A stretch of DNA of 64,000 bases, from the NCBI GenBank assembly GCA_013398275.1, contig VZSE01001762.1:146331-210330 (forward strand), given 5' to 3'. Positions 1 through 12,449 of the stretch are shown here, piece by piece. The notes under the pieces were generated by a model. It did no database searches. It saw only the letters and a program-made list of their open reading frames with translations, and was not told the origin of the DNA. The translations under genes were made by a program, and so were the position numbers. Position 1 is the stretch's first letter; each line of letters begins with the position of its first letter. The stretch is from Promerops cafer (taxonomy: Eukaryota; Chordata; Aves; Passeriformes; Nectariniidae).

Positions 1-1161
1 CTAAAATAAGCTCACTGGTGCTCAGTTAGCTCCTGACCCCCAGTCCTCTTTCCACAGCTGGGACAGACCTACCAAATGGTCCAAAGTCCAGTGCCCGAGG
101 GGCACCACACTCCTTACAGGAGTAAGGGATTTGCTACCTTGGCAAATCCAAGCAGAAGCACCATGCCAGGAATCAGGACCATCCGTGGGTGGGAGAAGAT
201 GTGGTCCTGTGTGAAAGGAGAGGGCAGCAGACACATACAGTGAGGCATGGGAAAAGGGACCAGCACTTCCACAGCAAGACCAGGCTCACTGGAAAGGGCT
301 GTTTAATGGCAGAAACAGCAAAACAATGCAAGTACAGGCTGCTTCTACTGACACCTACCAGAAAGTTTTAATGGTATGATAAAACCTGGTATTATCCAAG
401 ACACAAAAATGAAATTATTAAAACTAAATTTAAATACATCTCTCAAATAAATGACTCTTTTTTAGTTGGTTTGGGGTTTTTTTTATTATTGCCTTATTAA
501 TGCTGAACAGCAATAGGACATGGGAATACTTCAAGGAGACAGTTATTTCTCTGTATTACTTCCACTTATTCTTTGAAAAATGCATTCAGCTCCTTTGAGC
601 AACCTTTTTTCCTGATTGTTTCCTGTCTGATCTAGCTGTTAGTGTCAGGACTGATCCCATTTTTGTGGGACACTTAGGGGTACAGAGTTTTGTCACATTT
701 CATAAAATGAAAGGCAGCCCCAGAAAGGCCTATCAGAATCCAGCTGTCTCCTAACTTTCAACCACTCAACCAATACTCTATTCAAGAGAAGCCAAGAAAA
801 TGAACAAACATCTGTATGAGATGCTTCAGGGAAGAGCACAAGGACCAATAAGTTTCTGTCATGCTCCGTGTTTCTTTCAGCAGGTCTGTACAAGTCACCA
901 TTATAAAGGGATTTCTTCGAATGATATTTAGGAGCAGCATTATTGCCCATAAGGGAAGATGCAGCAATACACATACCAATGGCAAATCTTTGTAAGGATC
1001 ACAGATCAATGACAGCTTGCAGAATTTGGATGCTTTTATATGTTAGCATCAGCAACTGCATTGATATACTTCAGTATAGATTTTATTTTTTCAAGTATTG
1101 TACTCAAGAAGCAGCCTGGCCAGATGGGAACATAGAATATAGACATATATGAACCCAAAGT

Positions 1162-1205
1162 ACTTACACTAGTTCACATCTCTACTTACACTAGTTCACA
1201 TCTCC
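1162..1205. repeat. 22-bp tandem duplication
   Basis: Two head-to-tail copies of a 22-base unit beginning acttacactagttcacatct lie at 1162-1183 and 1184-1205. They differ only at the last base, so this is a recent local duplication. The second copy runs directly into the palindrome at 1204-1219. Confidence 0.9.
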
Positions 1206-1219
1206 ACACACGTGTGTGG
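1204..1219. repeat. 16-bp perfect palindrome centred on an E-box
   Basis: The sequence ccacacacgtgtgtgg is identical to its reverse complement and has CACGTG at its centre. CACGTG is the core bound by bHLH factors of the MYC/USF type. Binding is only a possibility; alternating purine-pyrimidine runs of this kind also arise from (CA)n slippage. Confidence 0.85.
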
Positions 1220-4200
1220 AAGAATATTGGTCTGGCATTCCTATTACTTACACTTCTACAGGAGGCAGGACAAGGCATGCATAACTCTCACTTCTGAAAC
1301 TGAACTGTAATAGTGACAGTCAGCAGAATTTACTTTTGGGAAAGATACTGAAGAGGGTTAATTTCTCGAGCTTTCCAGGACACGAATGTCCACCTCTACC
1401 TCAGAGAGGGTGCCAGTTTCCAGGCACTTGCTGATGACACAGTATTACCCCACAAAGCAGTATATTGAGTGCCTGTGATGCCTGATAAATGTAAACTGCA
1501 CATGCAGAGTGCACCTATGCTACCTTTACAGATTGAGTGTACAGCTTGGACATTATCCAACAAAGGAGGAAGAGGGATGTTAGAAGAGAGCTAGAGGATC
1601 TGTAAAGACCAGTTTTATGAGTACAGGCCAACTGCCAAAGCATTTACTTTGAATTCTGTGTTACCGTGGCTACGACAGCTTAAATGCAGCTCAAGTACAT
1701 CTGCTCTGCACTGCAGTGCACACAGAGACTTGTCAGCCTGCTCTGCTTTACTCTCATGCGACTCACTCACGCTGCTCCTAGAGAATCCACTGAGCAGCAA
1801 ATTATTTAAGTAGTCAGAAACAACCCTTAGTGACACACCTAAGTCACAGTGTAACCTTGTACCTCAATTAAGTAGAGAGAAAAGAGGGGGAAAAAAGCTG
1901 CCTAAAAGCTGCTTCCACAAGAGCTATGTAGTGAATTACTAACCCAAAGAAAGCTCAAGTAGGTCACCATTAGATATCCACTATCCTGGCTTCAAAGAGT
2001 TGGGAAGGAGTTCAGTACTTAAATCTAAGATTTAAAGCTTCTAGTCATGCATAACTATGGCTATCCCCTACAGAATTACAGCACTTATTCATTCTGTACT
2101 GAATGGATTTTTTAAAAAGAATTTGCAAAAGTTCACTAGTTCAAAGGATGTAAAAATTCTTTAAATATGTGCTACCAGAATTGCTCCCCAAATTATCTCC
2201 ATGCATGTATATTTTAGTATCTAGTGGTTTATTAAGTGAAATAGAGAAAATTTTAGATTTAGCAGTCATTTTCTCCCATGGTTCTTGAGAGAATGAAGAA
2301 TAATGCTCTCCAGAGAACCTTTTAAAACAACTGTCCTTTTTCCACAACAGCTGCCATTTACTTACACTCTCAGAAGGATGGATGCCATAGGCTGCCTCTC
2401 AGCAAAGAATAACTTACTTCCCTTTCATCCTTTCTCAAAGTCATCATCTATATCCCTACTGATAGGAAGCCACTTTCTCCCCTGGGGGCAATTGGCTTCA
2501 TTCCCAGTAGCAAAAACAGAAGGCAAGTAGTGACCATCTTTGTTCAGGCAGTTGTGACTTCAGTCAGACTGAAAAATGAGAAGTTGCAGGCACAATGGAG
2601 GGAAATGCACTTTTAGGATCCTTTTGCTAAAAATTAATCTCAGTCCTAAACATCCTCAGAGCTGCTGCATCTGAATTCATCAACAAGATGGACACACAGG
2701 AAGGGGAAATAGATGTATTTGAAGTGGGGGGGTGGGGGGAAGGAGAGAAGGGGGAAAATAAGGAAGACAAAATTCAAGAGTTCATAAAGTATCAAGAATG
2801 AAAACAAACTGCAGGTCTTGTTGCCCTGAGTGAGGCAAAGCAGCTGTAAATCCGTCTGAATCAGCTCAGCATTCTCAAGTTGCTTTGTAGCTCCAGAATG
2901 CATAAAACAGCCATCACATGCCAGTCAATCTAACCCTCTGACTGTTAGAAGTCTACTTTATTTAACACAGATTCACTCTTTTAAAGATTTTCTTTTGTAT
3001 GAACACCGGATAAGAATGCTGCCTACATGAAGTGTGAAAGATGGGTCAAACTAAAGAAATTGCCAGAAGAGAACTACATAAAGACTGAAGTCAAGTCACT
3101 CATCTGGAATCAAAGGGAGCATTTTACCGGGGGAAGACTGTGGAAGACTGGGGGCTGGGGAAACACTGACACGTGGACAAAACGACAAAGACTTACAGAA
3201 CAACCTTTAGACGTTTAAAATATCATTAATTGTGCTTACCATAATTAACTGCACAGACAGAGAAATGCAGACTTTAACAACAGACACAGGCAGTTCCACT
3301 TTTTAAAAAAAATTTCTGTTAAAAATTGCTATGCAATTGTCTATGTAAAATACTATTGGGAAGTTTATGGTTTTAGTATTCCAGTTGTTTGTGTGATGAT
3401 TACATTCTTCTCCCATCCTAAAATACCAATGAAACTCTCTGCCTTCACTTAGTAGTGCTTAAGATTTCACTGCAATGCATAGAACTACAAAGTGTGGTAA
3501 GGTAGTATTATTCTGCTGAGTTGACAGAGCATTACTATTTCCTGACATTCTAGTGGTACATTTTGTAGTCTTTATCTTTAATTGCATTCATATTGTTTTA
3601 TATTCTTTGTTATTCCAGTGCAAAATGAAATTAAAGCTAAAGACTAATACACTATACTCTTAACTAGAGCTGTCAAGATGTTTTTATCTCAGAGATGACT
3701 GCAGGACTTTTGCACTTTAGTTTCATACCTTCTTGAAATTTTTGAGAAGCATATGAGGCAGCCAGCTAATTTAATGGGTTTTATTTCATTAAATATTCTT
3801 GCATGTAGCATTTGTGATACTCCCTCCTCGCCTCACTTGCAAGGACATGAATATTCAGTTATAAGAAAGCTTAATTGAAGTATCAAAACGAAATCAATTT
3901 AGAAAGCATAACTACACTCTAATCTGTGAGCACACAAACACTTAGATTCCTAGTTAAACTGTCAGCAAAGGCAGCAGTCTGTAAAGTTAATCAAGCATGT
4001 CATATAAAGTAACAATTAGACCAATTTACTCCTTCAGAAGACAAAAGGGCACAATGGGAAAGAAAAAAGAAACAGAAACCAAAGTCCCCAAACTACCAAG
4101 GAAACTAAGAGGAAGTCCACATTGCATGTCCAACAGCTGGGCAGAACCCAGAAAGCTTGCAACATGAACACCAACACATACAGCCAAACTGCCACCATAC

Positions 4201-6351
4201 ACATGGTGCCTCTTATTTAACTGGAGATAAAATGGGATTAGTGTAACATCATCTGCTTACACAAATCAGGAAATTAAATTATCACTCTGTACGGTTCACA
4301 CAGTACAAAGAATATTTTTACAACAGATGCACAACTGCAATAAATCCATGTTTATTGCAAGGAAAAAGTTTCACTGTACCCAAGCTTGCAAATGCCAGAT
4401 CTCATCACTGCTCTGGCATCATTATGCGATCAGTAATTCACAGATCCTGCAGGGCCAATTAATTATGCAAGTGACAAGTTAACCAACATCCAAGGGGTTT
4501 ACCACTGCTGACATACACTCTAACTATGGCTAAGGTACAACCTCAAAACATTAAAATCTTTAAGACATTTTTTGCATGAGTATAACTTATGCTTAATATA
4601 CCCAGTTATAATCACAACCTATTAGTGATCAACTCCAAGAATTAGAGATCTACCCCCTGCAACCCAATGGCTGAAGGATCTTAGTGGTCTCTTACCCAGA
4701 CTCTCACAGACTAAAAGAGCAAACTTCCAGATGGCAACAGCTACTTACTTGTACGGCTGCATTGGTTTTTCCACTTGAGGGCTTCATCCCCAGAAAACAA
4801 AGGAGAAGCACCCAAACAGCCCCAAGATACCCTGTTTGGATCTCTTTTCACTTCACTGCTGTTCATCCTGTATGTGTGCACTACCTCAACATTTCTGGTA
4901 TGGTGACAATTCCCTTATTCTAGAAATGCACGCATATTCAGGATTGTTTGACAGACAGGCAAAAGTATCGCAAGTATCAATCCTGATGAGAAGGCTTCTT
5001 TTATTCTTGCCTCCCAGAATGAGCATCTTTACGTATTTCTTTAAATACACAGGCAGCATTTAATAACTTCTCAGAACAGCATCACATAAACCTACGAACT
5101 GTAATCATTGATTTCTTATTTAATCCATCTATCAGCTAGCCTGCCAGTACAGTTTCACTGAAGAAATGAGCTGAGACAAAGGAGCATTGTACGGTCAGCT
5201 AAATTTCAATGTATGGAGGGGAAGAAAGGAAAAAAGCAACAAGTCCCAATGATTAGCACTTCAAGGCTTTTTCTAGAGAACTTTACTCTGATGTTTCAAG
5301 TCTACCTTCCCAAACAGCATTCAAAACTTGACAGAAATAAAGGCACGAATGCAAATACTAAGGTATACCATTGGCAACAATGAACGCTGTGTTGGAAGGT
5401 TTGCCTGGCTTGTGTTTGTGCATAGCTCAAGCCTGACAAGCAGTATGGACAAATTCCAAGTCTTTCATTCCTACAGAAATCCAATTAAATATTTAAATTT
5501 CTCTTCCACCTGCAAGAGAAAGCACTGAAGATATTACAAAAACAGTGCTCTGTATAGAAGGGACTGTGCTCATTTAATTTTGTTTAGTCCTCAGTTTATA
5601 CTACCATACAATGAAAAATGATTTTGTCATTGCCTGACAGCAAAGACTTCAGGAAGCATGAACAAATTTCACAAAGTCTTCAATTTTGATTTGTTATTAC
5701 ATATCCAGAAGTCTCTCATGATGTTTCAATAGTAAAAATTGAGTTTCTACAACGTTTTCACACCAGAAATTATCAAGAAAATTTGTAGCAGTGCAATTTT
5801 GAACCTCGTTATCTGGGTGCAGATATGTGAAAAAAAACCTCAGTTACATTCTCCACATCATATAGATAAACTGCTTCAGGAATTTGATCTTGCTTCATTG
5901 TTTGTATTGAGTAACAGTAGCTTATAAGAGACACATCTTTCATTTCACTCACTGCCTTCTTACAGTTTTGGTTTTCTAGAACTTCTTTTTTCCCCAGAAG
6001 CAGTAGACAACTGTGTGGTTTCTTATGTTCCCAAATATACTTTCATTGCATTACTCTGAATTCCCCAGGAGTTGCAAAATTGAGTTTCCTCCCATAATAC
6101 ATTTCAATATCTTACTACATCCCAAAGCTTCTTCCTCTCTTATGCTGTGAACTTACCTCTACACCACTATCCTGCAGCTTTATCCAGCCTGGACGTGGGG
6201 ATGTGACAGCACATGCTGAGGCTTGAGAACATACATGACTGCACAACTGGTTTGTGCCCAAATTAAATCATCACCTGCTGAGCTCCCTGTGCCTTTGTAT
6301 GCAAAGTGTTAATTTGGACTCTCATTCACTTACTAAACATCAGTTTTCATT

Positions 6352-6394
6352 GAATTGTCTATGTCTTTAGTTTGAATTCTCTATGTCATAGTTT
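6352..6394. repeat. About 22-bp imperfect tandem duplication
   Basis: Two adjacent copies of gaatt-ctatgtc-tagttt are visible (6352-6373 and 6374-6394), with a few substitutions and a one-base length difference. No function is apparent. Confidence 0.7.
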
Positions 6395-9300
6395 CATGCA
6401 CCACATATGACACTGTAAATGGTCAAGGGATTCAAACATCAGCAAGAAGGGGCAGAAAAACAAGGCAAAACTATGGAAATGCCTAAGCTTCTACACCCCT
6501 GTCACAATTTTCTTTGCATCCCTCCTAATAGCAGTCTGGAAGAAAAAAGACCCAAACAACACAAACCTGAAATAAACTTAATAAAGCAAACTGCTGGAGA
6601 CTTTTGCCCTTGAAGGACATGGGTAGATGTGCCACCAACACAATACTCCAAAACTACCAGTAAGAGAAGCTGGTAGAGCTGGAGGAGAAGGGGCAGGGAT
6701 AGTGAATCTAAATGTTACAGAAAAGAGGAAATTCTTGTCTATCAAGACAGATGTGCACAGCAAACCAGATTCTTCAAGTACAGATGTTTTTTTCCCAATG
6801 AAGTCTAGAAACTTCTCCAATTCTCTACTTTAATCATGGAGAGATGGAATGGTTCTTATTATACATAATAGTCTTAAAGCAGCAACACCAGACTATGTCC
6901 ACACTCTCAGACATCCAGTATCTACTACACTGAGCAGTCCTTACTTCAAACTGTGCTACTACAAATTGAAATGCCTGTAAAAATGGATAAAGAAAAGTGA
7001 AAAATCTCAGCACTACTGGTCTAAATTCTTTCTTTTACTATATAACTATTTCTCAGGACAGTGTATCTACTACCTAGTAACTGCCTCCCATCTACCCATG
7101 TTAACATTTATAGAGCAGGAAAGAACAGGGTTTCTCTACATTCTTGACAAACTCTTGGCCAGACACCCATACACTTTTAGAAAGCAGACCTTGAAAATTA
7201 CATTTCTGCCAACTGAAGGTGAAAAAACCCCCTTTTTCTTCTCCTCAGTGTGTGACTATGGTACATATAATTAATCATTTTGTGTGGGATGTGTAAGCAG
7301 CAATAATACATAAAAATACACCAGGAAAAGAAGCTCCTGGGTGGATGGATGACTGTACCTGGCAGGGGGGCACAAACTCACTTCAAATACCCTTCTTTGA
7401 GAATAATCCAAGCACTGTAAAACAGCAAAAATCTATACATAGTCATACATATAAGCAGTATTTTGAGCATCTTCCCCAATCTCTCACAGGCTCCTCTACC
7501 CAATAAAATTCAAGTCTGACTTTTCAAGCAGGCAAGAAGTCTTGCCAACCAAAAGCAACACTGATCCCACAAGGAATTTGAGCAATACAACATTCATCGG
7601 TGCTGTGGCACGTTGAGTTGACAGCTGCTGGGGGTCAGCTGGAACCAAGAGCCCCCGTGTGCTGCACCAACGCTGGTGACAGAGGCATTTCCCAAGTGAC
7701 CACAGTCAGTTGCTTTGGCGTACTGCCAAGAAAAACCTGAGCACAATAAAGATAATGATTTAAACACTTTCTCGGGGAAGAAAAAACCTCAACAATAATA
7801 AACCCCAAAACTCCAACTCCCACATATCAGAGTGGGGTTTTTAAGTCTTTCAGGAAAAAAAAAAAGTCTTGTAAAAGCCAAAACATCAAACAGCTAGCTG
7901 CTGCCAGGTCACCTCCATGTATATATAGATCCACACAAAACAAGTCACTTCCCTCCCCCTTCAGACACAGCATCCTAAAACATTTTGAAATGGGTTACAC
8001 GTTGTCTGGGAGAGCCAGAAACTCAAAAAGCAAGAAAAAAACAGCAAACCTGGTAACCTGGCAAGCATCTTTCTGCAAAAGGAAACTTTACGTAGGAATA
8101 TTGTACCTACCCAGCAGTACTAGGTACAAAAATACTACAGAGCTTGTTGATTTATCTGTGCACAAAGATATTTTCATACAACTGGCAAGTCAGGACCTGC
8201 AATGTAATTTAGCTCTTCTGTGAGACTGCCAAAATGACAAGAGCCAGGCATCAGATTTCTTCCAACAATTAAATGGGCCAGACAGAAACTACCAATCAAC
8301 TTTCTCCCAGAGAACAAAAAAATCCATAATAGCAATGATGAAGAAATGGAATTTACTATTAGGAGAAGATAGCATTTTAAAGGCAGAACATCATTGCATC
8401 TGTCTGCAAACTACAGTACCTAACAGCTGAAAGCAAAGTCTAAGAAGAGACTCTCCTGATTAATTTCATTTTCCAGCTGCTAAGAATCAACACCAGCATG
8501 CAACAGCAGTCAACAGGAACAAAGTATATGCCCACATGACCAGGAAACTATTGATTAATTCTTTTTTTAAGTGGAAGGAATTAAACACACTTTGGAAAGC
8601 TCATGCTAGAAGATGGAGTAGTCAAGCAGTAAAGAGAAATATGTTTTGCATGTGAAAGGCAAGGATTATTTAAGTCAGGGAAGCAAGTTAAACCCAGCAT
8701 ACTTGAAGGATGTATTTCTGTAAAACTGCATATTCAAATGTAACTGGAAAGAACTGGATCATGTAGACATCATAAAAAAGGACTCAATATAGTAACACTA
8801 TTTTCTTTTGAAAATGCTTCCCAACATTGAGAATGTGAGAAAACGCAGATCTACAAGTGGAAAACAATAAAAACAACTCTAGTTTAAGGTTCATAAGGTT
8901 TTTTTCACTTCCCTGCCAATAGAACTTTGAAGATGTTTGCCATCAAATTTGTGAACAAAGCTGTCTACCACTTCTACTAGATAAACTCCAGGGAGTAGAT
9001 TATAATTTCTTGTCAAAGTGAGTTTAAACTTCTTAAGTAACACAACAAAGACAGCAACATTATTTTATTGCAGTGAAGAATATCAGTTGCAGGAAGCTTT
9101 TTCAGGTACGCTTATACTGACTTCACATTCTAGAATTATCTTTAAAAAATTACATTAAATCATAAGGACAATTCTGCAGTTTCAGTAAATCTACTTAAAT
9201 ACTGAAATAAAAATTTGTATCTGCTTCATCTCTGCCAAAGGCATTTACACCACATTATAATCACCTCAAAGTTATGCTAAAGTACTAACTACAATTCCAG

Positions 9301-10161
9301 TTATTTTGTAGCTATGGATCCTACACATAACATACATATGCATTCAATCTAAGTTGAGGCAATTCTCCTCAGCAGCCTCCGTTAGGGGTCACACAAGCAC
9401 TCTGCCTGCCCTCAGCTCCCAGGCTCAAGCACAGAAGGGTCAAGGCAACCCACGCGGGCCCCACTGCAAATAAAACTGAGCTGCATGAGCAGAGGGCAAA
9501 TGGCTGGATCCACAAATACAGAACCTTTCTGAGCACAATTGTTATATTAAGTAACAGCTTTTTGCTCAAGTATCCATGCATGTGACTCTTACTTAGCAGC
9601 TTGGTTGTGTAGGAGATGGAAGCTAAAAATTCATCTGAAAGATCAGAGAGGTAACTCTCACTGCATCTGTTCTCAGTGCTTCCATCAGCACATTGTTTGG
9701 TTAGCACATACACGGAGACCACGTAGCCTCTCTCCAGCCCCTCACCACAGGGAACTCACCAAAATAAGCTATGAAGACAGTCTGAGACCCAGCTGAATAA
9801 TTTCCAATATACAGTGGAGTATTTGTTGATATCATTCTTTGTTATGCCTCAATCTGTAATCCAGTTTAGTAGTGTGTGCCAAAAACTACTCATTCTACAA
9901 CCAAAAGAAACAAAACAGTTCAGGCTTTAAGCAAACAGATTCTGCTCCACACAAACCCAGCATTTCAAAAAAATCAGACTATATCACTCTGCTTCATCCT
10001 GACAAGCAAAAGGCAGGCACTTCGGACTGAAGAAAGAGAGGTTCAAAGACAACTTGAGAAATCTTAAGTGTGATTGCTACTTGGTCAAAAAAATAATGCT
10101 GTAACCACAAACATCTTGCTGCACAAGGTCTGATAAACAAAACCAGTGAGGCTGTGCCAGA

Positions 10162-10201
10162 ACTAGTGAGATTACCTGGGCACTAGTGAGATTACCTGGG
10201 C
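10162..10201. repeat. 20-bp exact tandem duplication
   Basis: The unit actagtgagattacctgggc occurs twice in a row without a mismatch. The preceding 20 bases (accagtgaggctgtgcc...) look like a decayed third copy. Exact identity suggests a recent duplication that may vary in copy number between individuals. Confidence 0.9.
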
Positions 10202-11199
10202 AACAGACACATAAGAGAAGTACACAACAATTAAGCCAAGATCCACAATCAACACTGGGCTTTTCTCCTGCCAGAACACAGGCCTCTCTAGAAGCAGCTG
10301 ACCTGCTCAAGAAATTACTCATTTGAGGGGCAGCAGGCTCAGAACACTTCTATTTTATGAACCAGAGGTTCTGCCACAAAGAAGATTGGCTAATTTTTCA
10401 ATCGCTCCACAGCCATAAAGTGCTGCAGATTTACAACCAACCATTCCCACACCTGGACTGCTTTGGACAAGGTATTTGTCTCCCTGTTCATGTAACACTG
10501 ACCTAACTCAGCTGTTTCTCGGAACATCTCTGTTTTCCACATAGAATCAGACAGAAGGATCCTCACGTTTACAAGTGGTTGTTTTCAAAACAGCCCATTT
10601 GCAAGTTAGCAATCACTGACTGAATGACTGTTAGGCAATGCAAGAGTGAATGTATTTCTGAGACAAATGTCTTCTCACTTTGTTCACCATTGAAAAACAC
10701 CCTGTCTTACATCTGCCTTTTTAAAAATGGCTGATGCACCAATGCAACCCTTGTGAGCAGTATCACATATGCAAACAACTGAATGCAGGTAATGTCATCT
10801 ATTTAACAGTAAATAGTTGTGGGTGGCTTTGTAAGCTTGAAACGTGTCCTGATGGAAATCTTTATCTTTCTGGAACCCCACAACTGCTGCAGAAAATTAT
10901 GGACTCAGACAGCCTGATTTAACCTTGTAACACTGACCTACAAGTCTCTACCGAAAACAAATCACAAATTACTGTTTTCTGACTAAGGATGTTTCAGGCA
11001 TCCTTGTGTCAATGGATAACTACACCTACAGACTTTGCTACCAAAAGACAGCTCATAAAATTTTGTGAGCTCCTTAACCACAAAGACATGCAATAAGTGA
11101 AGTATTTGAGTCTGTAAACCATACTACAGTTCTCCCTGTTTTTGCAGTGAAAAACAGTGAAGTGAAAATTTGTTCAAAGGACAGTTATTGCATTATCAC

Positions 11200-11266
11200 C
11201 TCGTATCCCTCGAGGAACAGCAAAGTACCGCGAATCGGAAATCTGTCTTTGTAGTAATACCAGTAT
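11200..11266 (-). other. Candidate cryptic or cassette exon, 67 nt, minus strand
   Basis: Read on the minus strand, a pyrimidine-rich stretch ending in gttgcag precedes position 11266, and an ag|gtgata donor follows position 11200. The 67 bases between are open in all three frames. One of these belongs to a 73-codon stop-to-stop frame (11185-11406) without a starting ATG, reading YWYYYKDRFPIRGTLLFLEG in part. The segment lies in a cluster of eight CpGs in about 150 bases, in surroundings that nearly lack CpG. I do not recognise the peptide in any frame, and it is not JMJD1C coding sequence as I know it. It could be a spliced alternative exon, a conserved regulatory element, or chance; chance cannot be excluded from sequence alone. 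Confidence 0.25.
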
Positions 11267-12413
11267 CTGCAACGCCAAGAGACTGAAGCATTGCTCTGAC
11301 CATTAACTGCTACCCAGAACAATTTAGCAAGGTTCGCTATTAAGCTCCCTGTCGGTTTGACAAAAGAACTGGTGAATCTTTCCCCAGTGAATTTTGACAG
11401 TACAACTCAATATTAAACTGTTCTGCCTAGAAAATAAGAGGGGGGAGGAAAAGAGAAAAAAAAAATTGACATCCATCTGCCCATGAGATCAAACTTCTTA
11501 TGCACTGTTGTTTTAATTTTTAATTGCCATGACTGCTAGAGAGAATTGGAGAGTACTGTAAAGATACTCAACTCTCTTGGAAGGTATCCAATTTATGTGG
11601 TTAGCACGGTGTGATGATGTGGAAACAGAAGATAATGTGGCCCACAGATCTTTGGCAGGCTTTAAAATATCATCTTTCATCGTAAAATTACTCTATTTTA
11701 AGTGGGTGATTGAAAGGTACTAATAAGGCATTTGGGTTGCTGTCTACTGCTGTGGAGAGAATTGTTGCATTCCTAGAAGAATTTAAAGATTCTTGGCTCT
11801 TTTTAATAGCTTTTCAATGTCCTCTATTTAACATAACTTCTGTGCTAGGCAGGTAATCTGCACTTTAAGATCTCTGTCAGGGTAAGGCTAAGAAACAACT
11901 TGGATTAACCACCTGTTTCACTTCACTGATACCACTCCTCACACTGGGGCCATAGCAGAGAACAAATGAACAGTCTTGGTCACCAGTTAACTTTGAGGCA
12001 ACCATAAAAAACCTGCTTTAGAAGCTACAGGCAGAAATCTGGTTTAAAACCTGTAAAAACAAGAGGCATTTAAAGATCCTCCTCTCCTGAAAGAGTATAA
12101 AGGAAAATAAAGATCTTGAGCAAGGTATATTCTAACTTGAGTCACTCAGCTGCACAGTTATTGCTCAAGACAGCACAGCAAACTTGAAAATCAGCAGGCA
12201 TTTCCTTCCCTTTCTTTTTTCTTAACCTATCTTCCATTCAGCTTCTTTCCCATCTCATCCCTATTACATCCAAAATGCATGAATTTAAGTTTTCCCAGAC
12301 TTTCCACTGCCACAGGTTCCCTCAAGCCACAGCCATTAAGTGAGGGAATACCATTAGTCTCACACTGACTTGCCTGAAAGCTCACAAAAGCACTGATATA
12401 GGTAGAGGACTAC

Positions 12414-12449
12414 TGTCCTCTATATATACTATGTCCTCTATCTATACTA
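12414..12449. repeat. 18-bp tandem duplication
   Basis: Two adjacent copies of tgtcctctat-tatacta differ at one base. They are flanked on both sides by gatataggta-agg (around 12395 and 12466), giving a small nested repeat cluster of AT-rich sequence. Confidence 0.75.
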
